From contig JAEORO010000069.1 of NCBI GenBank assembly GCA_016840855.1, positions 1 to 64,000 on the forward strand: a DNA stretch of 64,000 nt. Direction: 5' to 3'. A program made the translations under genes and the position numbers. Shown piece after piece: positions 1 through 8,795 of the stretch; positions within the stretch are counted from its first letter, which is position 1; each line of letters opens with the position of its first letter. Origin of the DNA: Candidatus Thorarchaeota archaeon. GTDB taxonomy: Archaea > Asgardarchaeota > Thorarchaeia > Thorarchaeales > Thorarchaeaceae. Below the pieces are notes generated by a model that did not search any database, was not told the DNA's origin, and saw only the letters and a list, made by a program, of their open reading frames with translations.

Positions 1-1022
1 CTAAGACTATTCTCATCCATCGTCTTTCCATACATGGGTTGAAACTGTCCACCGATTGCATGAATCATTGGAATTCCTGCGAGTCTGTTGAAATAATAAG
101 TCCCAACTATGCTTGCATTGTACGATGAGCCACATGCAACTAAATAGTGTCTTGAAGCCTCTTCGATGAGTTTTAACCAGTCTTCACTTTTAGGACCTTC
201 AAGTATACCTATGACATCCGTAGCAATCTTTGGTTGTTCATTGATTTCTTTAAGCATGAAGTGGGGATAACCACCTTTCTCTGCTGCTCGTGCATCAACA
301 TTTGAAATTTGAGGAGGTCTGTCAAGCGGTTTTCCGTCTTCAATCCTATACACTTTAACATCATTTGGAGAAAGAACTAACATCTCACCATCTGCGAGGT
401 AAATTACATTATTTGTTAGAGGCAGAACTGAGGGGAGATCACTTGAAACGATGGTTGCATCACCTGCAACCCCTGCAACAAGTGAAGATCCCATCTTAAC
501 TGCATAGATTTCATGTTCATCAGCCCGACCTACTGCATACGCATAAGCACCCTTGAGGTCATTAATGGATAGTCTAACAGCTTCAAACATATCTCCAGTT
601 TTTTCGTAATATTTGTCTACTGCATGAACGCAGAGTTCGCCATCATTTTCGGATCTTACTTTATGACCAGCTTCAATGAGTTCATTCTTATACTCAACAT
701 AATTGTGAATGTTTCCATTGTGTGCGCCATAGATGACTTCATCGCAACCAAAATGGGGCTGAGCATTAGCTTTGGTGGGTGCACCATATGTTGCCCATCT
801 TAACTGGGCAATCCCGCGATCACCTTTCATTGTTGACAGACCAAGGAGTTTGTTGACGGCATCAATAGTGCCAACATCCTTTCTGAGGTCCACCTTCCCA
901 TTTCGAACAGCGGCGACTCCCACACTGTCGTATCCTCGGTAGGTAAGCTTTCTACTGCATTTAACAAGAAGTTCACCAATGTTGTCACTTTTCTGCGTGA
1001 CAATCCCAGTTATTCCGCACAA
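1..1022 (-). CDS. glmS: Glutamine--fructose-6-phosphate aminotransferase, 5' part (runs off the window)
   Basis: Makes glucosamine-6-phosphate from fructose-6-phosphate and glutamine, the entry to amino-sugar and UDP-GlcNAc synthesis. It is missing from the ORF track because it starts with TTG and leaves the window. Translation from TTG at 1022 gives MCGITGIV, placing Cys2 as the N-terminal nucleophile of a class-II glutamine amidotransferase, with GGGGAGG just upstream. Further on are RGYDSVG, LRWATYG, HNGNIHNY and HFMLKEINEQP, then the start of the SIS isomerase domain at CGSSYNAS. About 340 codons are present; the family is near 600. The Cys2 requirement fixes the start. It diverges from the winged-helix gene across a roughly 160-base promoter region. 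Confidence 0.93.
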   Translation of the reverse strand, partial: MCGITGIVTQKSDNIGELLVKCSRKLTYRGYDSVGVAAVRNGKVDLRKDVGTIDAVNKLLGLSTMKGDRGIAQLRWATYGAPTKANAQPHFGCDEVIYGAHNGNIHNYVEYKNELIEAGHKVRSENDGELCVHAVDKYYEKTGDMFEAVRLSINDLKGAYAYAVGRADEHEIYAVKMGSSLVAGVAGDATIVSSDLPSVLPLTNNVIYLADGEMLVLSPNDVKVYRIEDGKPLDRPPQISNVDARAAEKGGYPHFMLKEINEQPKIATDVIGILEGPKSEDWLKLIEEASRHYLVACGSSYNASIVGTYYFNRLAGIPMIHAIGGQFQPMYGKTMDENSL

Positions 1023-1098
1023 TTCCTCAGGAACCTCCCCAGGAACAAGTTTTGATTTTGCAGATTGCAATTAAGAGTTGTGTAGGAGCAACAAGTGC

Positions 1099-1120
1099 AC
1101 CAAATTCTTACGAATTTGGT
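1099..1120. promoter_or_regulatory. Operator-like perfect inverted repeat between glmS and a regulator gene
   Basis: Two 9-base arms, ACCAAATTC and GAATTTGGT, are exact reverse complements around a 4-base spacer. The repeat lies in the divergent promoter region, just upstream of a TATA-like CAATTATATC (about 1130-1139) serving the winged-helix gene. Its size and symmetry suit a dimeric helix-turn-helix protein, so autoregulation by the adjacent regulator, possibly with control of glmS, is a reasonable inference. A hairpin is less likely because no T-run follows. Confidence 0.5.
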
Positions 1121-1183
1121 AGAGGCGAAGCAATTATATCACTGATGTTAAATCATTGATGAGAGAGAAGAGAGGACCACGCC

Positions 1184-1891
1184 ATGGGAAGGCAGAAACG
1201 TATGGCATTGCTTTTGCATCCGTTCCGGAGAGAATTATACCAGGTGCTATGTGAGAATCCTGGGACTTATCTTCTTGAATTAGTCGATATACTTTCATCT
1301 CCACTTGGAACCTTGACGTGGCACCTTCGGATTCTTGAACGGGAGGGTCTTGTGAAGTCTCTAAAATTCGCAGGAAAACGATTATACTATCCACGAATGT
1401 TGAGATCACAGGAGGCAGAGATGGCATACCTTACGATGAGAAGCGATACAGCTCAGAAAATCTTCGCTTTTATTGTTAATAATCAAGGATGTTATCAGGA
1501 ACAGATGGCAGAGTCTCTTAGTGTGCACCATGACACGGTGAGATGGCATATTTCGAGAATGGAAGAAGTAGGTCTCGTGAAAGTGGTTCGTGAAGGCCGG
1601 AAGAAACGACACTATTTGGATAAACTCGGAGACCTGCTAATGAAAGGTAGTCTTAACACAATCACTGAAGCCTACGTCATGTTCTTGATGGAGAAGCTCG
1701 AGGATGGATGTCTTAACCCTGAGATTCGTGAGTCCACAGCTGATCACGTCACTATTCGAATTGATTGTCCGGAACGTGGAAAGGATTGTTTCATTACAAT
1801 TAATTTGACAGACTGGGAATTCCAATTCATTGATGATGAAGGAACTGAAACCTCGGTTAAGCAAGAACAAGCTGAGGCTGGTAGCCGTTAG
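1184..1891 (+). CDS. Tandem winged helix-turn-helix transcriptional regulator
   Basis: A 235-residue protein with two winged-helix modules. The first (about residues 8-75) has the ArsR/MarR-like pattern GTLTWHLRILEREGLVKS followed by a wing; the second (about 85-150) has DTVRWHISRMEEVGLVKVV. The last 80 residues carry two Cys in CPERGKDC and may form a ligand or dimer domain. Archaeal proteins of this two-wHTH type are DNA-binding repressors or activators; the target is unknown. AGAGGA precedes the ATG. The gene diverges from glmS around a strong inverted repeat and its stop overlaps the stop of the convergent roadblock gene. Confidence 0.8.
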   Translation: MGRQKRMALLLHPFRRELYQVLCENPGTYLLELVDILSSPLGTLTWHLRILEREGLVKSLKFAGKRLYYPRMLRSQEAEMAYLTMRSDTAQKIFAFIVNNQGCYQEQMAESLSVHHDTVRWHISRMEEVGLVKVVREGRKKRHYLDKLGDLLMKGSLNTITEAYVMFLMEKLEDGCLNPEIRESTADHVTIRIDCPERGKDCFITINLTDWEFQFIDDEGTETSVKQEQAEAGSR

Positions 1892-2652
1892 GTAGTTCCG
1901 TCGAGAATCAACCGAACTCGCTGTGCTATGTCATCTTGATTTGGACCAGGACATACAACTGCCAATAAGCGGGTATCATCTACTCGAGTAATTAAAAGTC
2001 GTAAACCTGCAGAGTCAAGAGTTATTGAATCAGTAACTTCTGAATAGGTCAACCCGTTAGCAAAAAGCGCACTCATTAAGGCTGCCACCTCAACCTCATC
2101 CTTGAAACCTACAGAACCTAATGGAAGACCTTCGATTGTTAGAAGAGCACCTTGTGTCACTTCAGGAATTTCTTCAACAATTCTCCCTAGTATTGTCTGT
2201 TTTCCGAACGCACTTGTTGAACTCATGACTAACTCCATTCTTGTAGCCAGAGATTGAAATGCGGGTACCAGTGATTCAAGGTTTAATCCAGCATCTGCAG
2301 CCCGCGATATCACGACGATTAGATGATAGTGTGGCTGTACAACAGTAAGAATGCGTTCAATACTAGTTGAATGTATTAGATGAGAGGGACCGGGGCTCTT
2401 CAGGTGGTGCATAGCTGATGTTCCGCCCCACACTAATGCTGAAGATACTGTAGCAAGTAAACGGGGATCAAGTTCTCCACCTCGTGCTACGGCAGCCACT
2501 ACTACGCCTTCTTTTGTGCAGAGAACTGCGTTGTTCACAGAACGATGAACCTTCAATGTATTTTCAAGCAGTGTTGCTACTTCACCTAATGTGTCTCCAG
2601 GCATAACACCACAGACCACTTTGTTTATTGGAGTTTTGTCATGCTTCCGCAT
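1888..2652 (-). CDS. Tandem roadblock/LC7 domain protein
   Basis: 254 residues built from two roadblock-type domains. The first (about 30-135) contains SVNNAVLCTKEGVVVAAV, and the second (about 155-254) contains EVTQGALLTIEGLPLGSV; the helix-sheet-'gl.va' layout repeats. Roadblock proteins form dimers that scaffold small GTPases (MglB on MglA, Ragulator on Rag), and Asgard archaea carry many of them. A fused pair would act as a built-in heterodimer. The gene stands alone, opposite to its neighbours, and its stop overlaps that of the winged-helix gene by four bases. The GTPase partner cannot be read from context. Confidence 0.75.
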   Translation of the reverse strand: MRKHDKTPINKVVCGVMPGDTLGEVATLLENTLKVHRSVNNAVLCTKEGVVVAAVARGGELDPRLLATVSSALVWGGTSAMHHLKSPGPSHLIHSTSIERILTVVQPHYHLIVVISRAADAGLNLESLVPAFQSLATRMELVMSSTSAFGKQTILGRIVEEIPEVTQGALLTIEGLPLGSVGFKDEVEVAALMSALFANGLTYSEVTDSITLDSAGLRLLITRVDDTRLLAVVCPGPNQDDIAQRVRLILDGTT

Positions 2653-2722
2653 TTATAACTGATACTCTTAATGGAAAAGACGCTAGAAGAGCTTTACTTC
2701 TTAGAGCAACAAGTTTAAATCG

Positions 2723-3883
2723 ATGGTCCAAAGCAACGACGTTAATGACCAGGGAGGCATGATTTTGAGCTCAAGGTCAAACGTCATATCGTCCGTAATA
2801 ATAGTAATTTTAGTATTCTCTGCAGTGGGTAGTTTTGTATTTTTAACAAATCAATACGTTCCTTCTAACATTGCAGTCGTTGTAATCGATCCCGGATTTG
2901 GCGACAGAAGTATGGCAGATCACGCTTATGAAGGACTTTACCAAATTGATGTAGTAGTTAATTACGACTTCTATGTTGCAAATGACGTTGAAGATTTGCA
3001 GACCATAATTAATACGCTTGCAGTAAATAGAAACCATGATTTAATTCTAGTAATTGGAACTCAAGTTGGACTAGCAACTGCGGTTAATGTAGTCGCTGCA
3101 GCTAATCAACATCAGAGGTTTGGATTTGTTGGGGGATATGTTAGCCAACCAAATGTAGCTTCAGCAACTTTCTCAAATAAGCAAGGAGGATTTCTTGCAG
3201 GGGCACTTGCAGCATATCTTGCTGTTGGTGATATGAGTCGAAGTGGAATAGTTGGGATTATAGGTTCTGTGAGTGATGATCCAACAGTCGCAGAGTTGAT
3301 TGATGGGTTTCTCCAAGGTATAGATTTTGCAAATCAAACTCTTGGTAATGTTAGTCTGTTGGCAACCCAATACGTCGGATCCTATAATGACTCACTAACT
3401 GCAGAAGTGCTTGCTAGAAATATGTGGAATCCTCTATTAGGTAACGCATCCGTTATTTTTGCCCCAGTACGAGCTAGCATCGTTGGAATCAGAACAGCTA
3501 TGGAATACGCCAACGAAACATGGTTCTGGGACATTCCAAATCGTGAGCCATTTGTGATAGGTGCAGAAGGCGACCAGAGATACATGGGTAATCCGGATAT
3601 CGATATTGCATCTGGACCTTCATGGGTTGTGACGAGTGTTGTACCTCGTAGTGATTTAGCTGTGGTCAGAATAATAAATGCTACACTTTGGGATGAATTC
3701 CTTGGAAATCTTAACTACGGCGGTGAAATCGCTAGCACATTTGGAGGTAACCTCACTAATAATGGCATAGGTCTTGCAGACATGCATGAGTTTCAGGACG
3801 AAAACTGGGTTACAGACAAAATGATCAATATGACGATTGACTATCGCTTAGCCATTATCAATGGCACGATTGAAATCACGTAG
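2723..3883 (+). CDS. BMP family (PnrA/Med-like) substrate-binding protein, membrane anchored
   Basis: An N-terminal hydrophobic segment (about residues 21-42) anchors a periplasmic-binding fold: AVVVIDPGFGDRSMADHAYEGL, then DLILVIGTQ, FGFVGGYV, KQGGFLAGALAAYLA, GIVGIIGS and FVIGAEGDQRY. This is the order seen in basic membrane proteins that bind nucleosides or similar ligands for ABC import. No lipobox Cys is visible. No permease or ATPase gene is adjacent, so it may work as a sensor or use a distant transporter. Start is uncertain: the ATG at 2723 lacks a clear ribosome-binding site, while an in-frame TTG at 2765 has GGAGG about seven bases upstream. Confidence 0.8.
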   Translation: MVQSNDVNDQGGMILSSRSNVISSVIIVILVFSAVGSFVFLTNQYVPSNIAVVVIDPGFGDRSMADHAYEGLYQIDVVVNYDFYVANDVEDLQTIINTLAVNRNHDLILVIGTQVGLATAVNVVAAANQHQRFGFVGGYVSQPNVASATFSNKQGGFLAGALAAYLAVGDMSRSGIVGIIGSVSDDPTVAELIDGFLQGIDFANQTLGNVSLLATQYVGSYNDSLTAEVLARNMWNPLLGNASVIFAPVRASIVGIRTAMEYANETWFWDIPNREPFVIGAEGDQRYMGNPDIDIASGPSWVVTSVVPRSDLAVVRIINATLWDEFLGNLNYGGEIASTFGGNLTNNGIGLADMHEFQDENWVTDKMINMTIDYRLAIINGTIEIT

Positions 3884-3897
3884 CGTATGGTCGCTTT

Positions 3898-3930
3898 TTG
3901 GGGGTATCATACCCCCAACGTTTTCTTTTT
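3898..3930 (+). terminator. Intrinsic-type terminator after the BMP gene
   Basis: A 7-bp stem TTGGGGG/CCCCCAA around a TATCATA loop is followed by CGTTTTCTTTTT. It lies just after the stop of the BMP gene and before the HD gene. Confidence 0.7.
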
Positions 3931-3946
3931 CACTCCAGGATAACAG

Positions 3947-4597
3947 GTGAGTAAATTGAACATATCTAAGGAAATAATTGTTTTAGCAAAACAGGGAGAA
4001 ACTCTAAAGAAAATTGGACGGTCGGGATGGGCGCTTGCAGGAGTAGACAGAGTAAGACAAGAGTCTGTAGGAGAACATTCGTTTGGGACAATCCTGATGG
4101 CACTATTAATTTCGAAGGCTCTTATTCACCAAGGAGTAAAAGTCAATGTTAATAGAGTTGCAATGATGGCCGCTATTCATGATCTTCCGGAATCGGTAAT
4201 TTCTGATATACCTCGAACAGCCATTGAAGCGGGAGGCGAGAACCTCCAAGAAGGCAAAAGAACTGCTGAGAAGAAAGTAATCCAATCTATTGCAGAGAGG
4301 AGTCCGAGCTTTGGAAGTCGTCTGTTAGAGTTATGGAGTGATATTGAAAAACAGGCTAGTATTGAAGCTCGTGTTGTGCTGGGGGCAGATGTTATTGATA
4401 TGCTAATACATGCTGTTTCGCTGGAAGCTGCTGGTGCATCTCCAGATTTACTTCACCAGTTTTTCATCAATAGTAGGACGTCTATTGAAACCCTAGGGAT
4501 ATCTATAGTTGAGGATATTTTTAGGGATTTGTTTAAAGAACATATTGAACATGCGAATAGACAGGGAATCACTTTGAAGTTCATTAATCTCGACTAA
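3947..4597 (+). CDS. HD-domain phosphohydrolase (YfbR/HDDC2-like)
   Basis: 216 residues with the metal-binding HD pattern in order: GEHSFG (first His), AAIHDLPES (the HD pair) and GADVIDML (distal Asp). The length and the 'R.GW...GV...ESVGEHS' opening match the family of 5'-deoxynucleotidases represented by E. coli YfbR and human HDDC2, which dephosphorylate (d)NMPs. Substrate is inferred from family only. It starts with GTG at 3947, directly after the preceding terminator. Its 3' end overlaps the convergent DUF99 gene by 14 bases. Confidence 0.78.
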   Translation: MSKLNISKEIIVLAKQGETLKKIGRSGWALAGVDRVRQESVGEHSFGTILMALLISKALIHQGVKVNVNRVAMMAAIHDLPESVISDIPRTAIEAGGENLQEGKRTAEKKVIQSIAERSPSFGSRLLELWSDIEKQASIEARVVLGADVIDMLIHAVSLEAAGASPDLLHQFFINSRTSIETLGISIVEDIFRDLFKEHIEHANRQGITLKFINLD

Positions 4598-5219
4598 GTC
4601 GAACTGCTTCAATGAAATCACGATGTAGTCCTGAAGCGATTGTTCTAGCAACTCTAACAGGTTCGGGTACTCTACCATCAATGGTTAATTTATCGACTAG
4701 ATTTCGTGCTCTAATGTGACCAATACCTGCAACAGAGAGGTATAGGGAATGGCCAGTCTGAAGCTGAATGGTTTTACGACCACCTGTTTTCTCAAGGAGA
4801 CCAAGACGGGTTTGCCAGTCATCAGGAAAATATTCCTTCAGGTATTTCTCAATTCCATCAGAGGGATGGTAAGAAATGCAGATTACGGGTGTTCTTGTGC
4901 GTTCATATAGTTCATGAATATCAACTATATTGAACCAGGAAATTACTGAGCCTCCAAGCAGCCAAGCACGAATGTCTCTACGATTAAGACGGTTAAACAT
5001 CATGGTAAATTCCTCAGTGGAATCCTTACCACCAATTGAAGGAGTGCACACACTAAATCCATCAATTCTCAAATCTCCTCTCATGACAACTCCTGCCACT
5101 ACACTTCGTGTGTCGTCCTTGTCGAAGCTTTCAGATACTCCAAGAACGCGAACACCTTTTTTCCAACCGATTATTGCTTCTGTTGGTATCTCTGAGTCGA
5201 GTCGATATATTGAATTCAT
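4584..5219 (-). CDS. DUF99 (UPF0215) family protein
   Basis: 211 residues matching the archaeal DUF99/UPF0215 pattern: VRVLGVSESF near the N terminus, VAGVVMRGDLRIDGF, FNIVDIHELYERTRTPVICIS in the middle and GHIRARNLVDKL at the C end. The family is distantly related to endonuclease V but its reaction is unproven. It is common as a stand-alone gene in archaeal chromosomes. It is convergent with the HD gene and diverges from a roadblock gene; a TATA-like element for that neighbour lies between them. Confidence 0.78.
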   Translation of the reverse strand: MNSIYRLDSEIPTEAIIGWKKGVRVLGVSESFDKDDTRSVVAGVVMRGDLRIDGFSVCTPSIGGKDSTEEFTMMFNRLNRRDIRAWLLGGSVISWFNIVDIHELYERTRTPVICISYHPSDGIEKYLKEYFPDDWQTRLGLLEKTGGRKTIQLQTGHSLYLSVAGIGHIRARNLVDKLTIDGRVPEPVRVARTIASGLHRDFIEAVRLSRD

Positions 5220-5305
5220 GGTCGATACTCACCATTAAATCATCTGAACATCTATGAAGTAACTAAAGTAGTCTTCTAAAGACCGAATTTGAATATGTCA
5301 TGCAA

Positions 5306-5315
5306 ACTTTATTAA
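5306..5315 (+). promoter_or_regulatory. TATA-like promoter element for the roadblock gene
   Basis: ACTTTATTAA preceded by a purine-rich GCAA block sits about 55-65 bases upstream of the likely ATG at 5371. Transcription from roughly 25 bases downstream would leave a short leader. Confidence 0.35.
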
Positions 5316-5370
5316 TGCGCATTTGTAAGTGACATTCATCCTAGTCGAGAGAGAGCAAAGAGTGGCAGCC

Positions 5371-5754
5371 ATGTTTGATCCAAGTTTCGAAGAGCTGCAG
5401 GGGAAACTAAGACAAATTATGGAGGAAGCCACAGCACTCGCTGCAGGAATTCGAGCATGGATGCTTCTCTCAAAGGAGGGACTACCTATATCATCTGCAG
5501 TTCCTCAAGGGCTCGAAGAAGCTGAGATAGCCGCAATGGCTGCATCAATCTTAGGAGTTGCAGATCTTGCCGCTGAGAGAATGGATCAAGGAACACTAGA
5601 AGAAATTCTTTTGACCAATGAGAAAGGTTTAATGATCATGAAAAGTGCTGGTGAGAAAGCAATACTTGTTCTTGCAGCAAGTAAAGGAATGAAGACAGGT
5701 CTCTTAGTTTATGCTGCAAACACTGCAGCAGAAAAGATAGCACCACTACTTTAG
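5371..5754 (+). CDS. Roadblock/LC7 domain protein
   Basis: A single roadblock domain: a helix (FEELQGKLRQIMEEA), a strand with GIRAWMLLSKEGLPISS, a long helix (EIAAMAASILGVADLAAE) and two closing strands (KGLMIMKSAG, AILVLAAS). About 127 residues from ATG 5371, usual for MglB/LAMTOR-like proteins, which dimerise on small GTPases as platform or GAP. The track start (GTG 5329) adds 14 residues not typical of the fold and sits near the predicted transcription start, so I prefer ATG 5371; GTG 5362 is possible. It converges on the subtilase gene with a four-base overlap. Confidence 0.8.
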   Translation: MFDPSFEELQGKLRQIMEEATALAAGIRAWMLLSKEGLPISSAVPQGLEEAEIAAMAASILGVADLAAERMDQGTLEEILLTNEKGLMIMKSAGEKAILVLAASKGMKTGLLVYAANTAAEKIAPLL

Positions 5755-7766
5755 GTATCCAGATAACGAATAAGCCAGTATACTATTTGCAGAACAAATA
5801 TCAAATCTTGATCCGATTTATATAATCCAGATAGAGCAAAATTATCAATGAAATAGTTACTCCCAGTTGCTATGAAACGTCCAGTATTATTGTTTTCAAA
5901 TCCAACCATAACAGTTCGATTCTCATGATAATATGTTCCATTCTCAGCACGTAGAAGCACATCAGCCCAAGCAATCTTGAAGGAGTCACCCGAATAATTT
6001 AGGGAACATCCATTATAATCAAACGAATCTATGTTTTCAGTTATCGTGTGCGGAATCATTTCTGTAATCAATTCGGTAGAGAGTAACCCATTCACTGAGA
6101 TTGTTATGCTTGGAATTTGATCATTATTTAGTGTAACATTAAATAGAGAGAATAGCTCATTGGCATTGTTTTGATCAATGCTCGCATTTGGTAGTCCTAC
6201 TAGGAATAAATTGCCGCCATTCTCAAAGTAATTAGAATACGCACTCAACTGCTGTGGAGTATACCAAAAAATGCCTATCTGCTCATAGGAGAAACCACTG
6301 ACGGTATATGCCCAAGCACACGGATTGAGTACAAACACTGCATCATATAGAGACAAGACATCTAGGGTTACATTTTCAGGAAATCTTAGCTCATCAACTG
6401 CAATACCAACTGTTGTCAACAAGCTATATAGCTTCTTGTATTGTCCATAAGAAGAATCCATAGCCCAAGATGTATGACTGATATCAAAAGCCACTTCCCT
6501 CAATGCCACAATGGCTTCAAATTCAAGTTCAATATTCAATTGCAAATATCCAGATGATGTTATTAATACTGATGCTTCTAGATCTTCTTCGGCATGCGAT
6601 GACTGGACTCTCACCTCAAAAATAAAAGCACCACTTTGATTCACCCATATAGACGAAGGACCAGCCAGCCATTTTGCAGATACGCCACGATAACTCAGAG
6701 CAAATGTGCTATTTGTCGAAGCAAAGATAGACACATGTATTTTTGATGTATGGTTTACAAAATACCGTTCAAAGGAGAAGGGGCTTTCAGTTGGACTTAC
6801 CGCAAAGAGGAGGGGTAATCCATCTTTTTTCTGCGAAAACTCGATGTACAACAAACTTGTGTCTACATCAAGTAGACCAGATCCAACTTGCCATTCTTCG
6901 TATGGGAGATTAGATGCGCCAAGCATTATTGCAGCTTTCACCATGCCAGGTGTCCAAGCCCATTCATTTGTAAGGCAGTTTGAAATAATCTTTGATGCTC
7001 CAGCTGCGACGATTGGTGCAGCAAAGCTTGTTCCAAGTACAGTTTTACCATCTGTTGAAAAATCACCACGAGCAGAGATATCGGGTTTAATTATTCTATC
7101 TCGCAATGGACCTATTGCTGTAAAAGAGTAAGGTGAGTGTGTTTCATCAACTGCGGCAACAGCGATAACTTCTGGATATATTGCAGGTGATTCTATTGAA
7201 CTGCCAGCAACTCCGCCTTGTCCATTATTTCCTGCAGCAGCAACTATACATACCCCCTGACGAAAAGCCCAACGAATTGCATCCCCAATTGTATCGTTAT
7301 AGATTGGTGAGATACCAAGACTAAGGTTGATCACGCTACAATTCTCTTCTAAAACAACCCATCTGATAGCTTCTACTATAGCTAATGGAGTAGCGAGATC
7401 TGTGGAGTCAATGACCTTGGCATTTACTATCGCAGCATCAGAATCTTCTGTTGCGATTATTGTGGCGATATATGTTCCGTGAGAGATACCGCGAGGAGAA
7501 CTATCAGTTGTTGAGTTATCCTCTTCTAGATATCCAAGAGATGTGGTCACAAAGCTCTTAGCAGCCACGACTCGAGTTTCCAGCTCCTGATTAATATTAA
7601 TACCCGAATCAATAATTGCGATTCTGACTCGTAAATCTGGATTAGTATATGTGGGAGGCACAACGTACAATCCTGCAATAGTCGCAATAATGATGAGAGT
7701 GGATAGAAGTAATGCATTACCTCTTCGTCGTTTTGGTTCTAGAACTTCACCCACAGTTAGTCTCAT
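5751..7766 (-). CDS. Membrane-anchored subtilisin-like protease with S1P-like C-terminal region
   Basis: 671 residues. A membrane segment (about 18-36) precedes an S8 catalytic domain with the triad Asp53 (IAIIDSGIN), His96 (SHGTYIA), Ser247 (GTSFAAP) and the oxyanion Asn180 (AAAGNNG). No clear propeptide separates anchor and domain. After a beta-rich part comes a region (about 430-671) reading as a class-I-amidotransferase-like alpha/beta domain: YDAVFVLNP, NYFENGGNLFLVG, GRFIATGSNYF. Eukaryotic site-1 protease (MBTPS1) has the same order, including the residues corresponding to 'YGTLLMVD...GLSLVIF' and 'GGRIVLYGDSN'. That link is from memory. The active site should face outside. Convergent with a roadblock gene. 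Confidence 0.85.
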   Translation of the reverse strand: MRLTVGEVLEPKRRRGNALLLSTLIIIATIAGLYVVPPTYTNPDLRVRIAIIDSGININQELETRVVAAKSFVTTSLGYLEEDNSTTDSSPRGISHGTYIATIIATEDSDAAIVNAKVIDSTDLATPLAIVEAIRWVVLEENCSVINLSLGISPIYNDTIGDAIRWAFRQGVCIVAAAGNNGQGGVAGSSIESPAIYPEVIAVAAVDETHSPYSFTAIGPLRDRIIKPDISARGDFSTDGKTVLGTSFAAPIVAAGASKIISNCLTNEWAWTPGMVKAAIMLGASNLPYEEWQVGSGLLDVDTSLLYIEFSQKKDGLPLLFAVSPTESPFSFERYFVNHTSKIHVSIFASTNSTFALSYRGVSAKWLAGPSSIWVNQSGAFIFEVRVQSSHAEEDLEASVLITSSGYLQLNIELEFEAIVALREVAFDISHTSWAMDSSYGQYKKLYSLLTTVGIAVDELRFPENVTLDVLSLYDAVFVLNPCAWAYTVSGFSYEQIGIFWYTPQQLSAYSNYFENGGNLFLVGLPNASIDQNNANELFSLFNVTLNNDQIPSITISVNGLLSTELITEMIPHTITENIDSFDYNGCSLNYSGDSFKIAWADVLLRAENGTYYHENRTVMVGFENNNTGRFIATGSNYFIDNFALSGLYKSDQDLIFVLQIVYWLIRYLDT

Positions 7767-7890
7767 CTTCCCAAGTAGTTTAGTAGCGATTCTAATGTGA
7801 TTTCATAAGTGATATTGTGCATAAAGTCTGTACGGAAGAAGCAATCATATTAGTGATGTAAACCAAACGCTTAACTTCGTTACTAATCCT

Positions 7891-8724
7891 ATGGAACTGA
7901 GGTTGCCCTCTTTGGTCATGGAAGACCCGGACATATATGAACTTGAAGAATCAAGTGGGATTGGCATCTTTGAACCAGGCACACTGTTAGAGAGTCAGGT
8001 CAATGGCAACCAAATGGTTGGCGTTCTAGGGTATACAGCCATAGGTATGATTCTCATGGTTGTAGCAACCGTAATTATCATGCTTCCGCTAATTGGAACA
8101 CCTCTGATTATAATTGATTTCTATAGTGGGTATATATACATAGACCCATTGGCGATGTTGCTCATGACTTTGGCAGAGATTGTTTTCGTGATACCACCAA
8201 TATACTATATCCGAAAGAATGGACTACCGAAATCATCAATTGGTATCAAGAACATGCTTTCACCAGTTGATGCAATTCTTGGATTGGTTGTTGGAGCATT
8301 AATGATAGGTGCGAACATCGCAATGTCATGGTTCATGACACAAGCAAGTGAACCTGCACCAATAGCCGAAGATCTACTGGTAGCTAGAAATTGGCCAGAA
8401 ATGATTGCTTGGACTATCGCAATGGTAGTTTTCGTAGGATTCACTGAAGAACTCATCTTTAGAGGCTTCATGCAACGACGAATGGAGATGTACTTCAGAG
8501 GGCGTGGTACATCAAACTACAAGATAGTTGCATTATTGATTAGCAGCTTCATTTTTGGAGCAATACATCTAGATTTGATTGGACTGCCGACAAGATTTGT
8601 GCTTGGTGTGCTTTTGGGATTTCTTGCTCAGCAACGGAGTTACAGTCTTCTTGGACCATCACTTGCTCATGGAGTGAACAATTCAGTAGTTGTTTTTCTA
8701 TCGAGCATACCATTCCTTTTCTGA
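7891..8724 (+). CDS. CPBP family intramembrane metalloprotease (CAAX protease-like)
   Basis: 277 residues with about six to eight membrane segments. The CPBP/Abi motifs are clear: motif 1 FTEELIFRGFMQRRM (Glu-Glu plus Arg), motif 2 FIFGAIHLD, and a final SLAHGVNNS His. This family includes Rce1, which trims prenylated CAAX proteins, and bacterial and archaeal relatives of mixed function. The GTPases in this window lack a C-terminal Cys box, so they are not obvious substrates. A second in-frame ATG at 7918 is equally possible because neither has a good ribosome-binding site. Confidence 0.85.
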   Translation: MELRLPSLVMEDPDIYELEESSGIGIFEPGTLLESQVNGNQMVGVLGYTAIGMILMVVATVIIMLPLIGTPLIIIDFYSGYIYIDPLAMLLMTLAEIVFVIPPIYYIRKNGLPKSSIGIKNMLSPVDAILGLVVGALMIGANIAMSWFMTQASEPAPIAEDLLVARNWPEMIAWTIAMVVFVGFTEELIFRGFMQRRMEMYFRGRGTSNYKIVALLISSFIFGAIHLDLIGLPTRFVLGVLLGFLAQQRSYSLLGPSLAHGVNNSVVVFLSSIPFLF

Positions 8725-8757
8725 AAAAGAACGAGGGATCTGCATAAGTCAGATCCC
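8725..8757 (-). terminator. Terminator of the dodecin gene
   Basis: An 8-bp perfect stem, GGGATCTG/CAGATCCC (8735-8757) with a 7-base loop, lies in the gap between the convergent CPBP and dodecin genes. Read on the minus strand, it is followed by TCGTTCTTTTTC, as expected for the dodecin transcript. Confidence 0.6.
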
Positions 8758-8795
8758 ATGGTTCAACTTGTACGAGTAGAGGAAAAATGCGAAAC

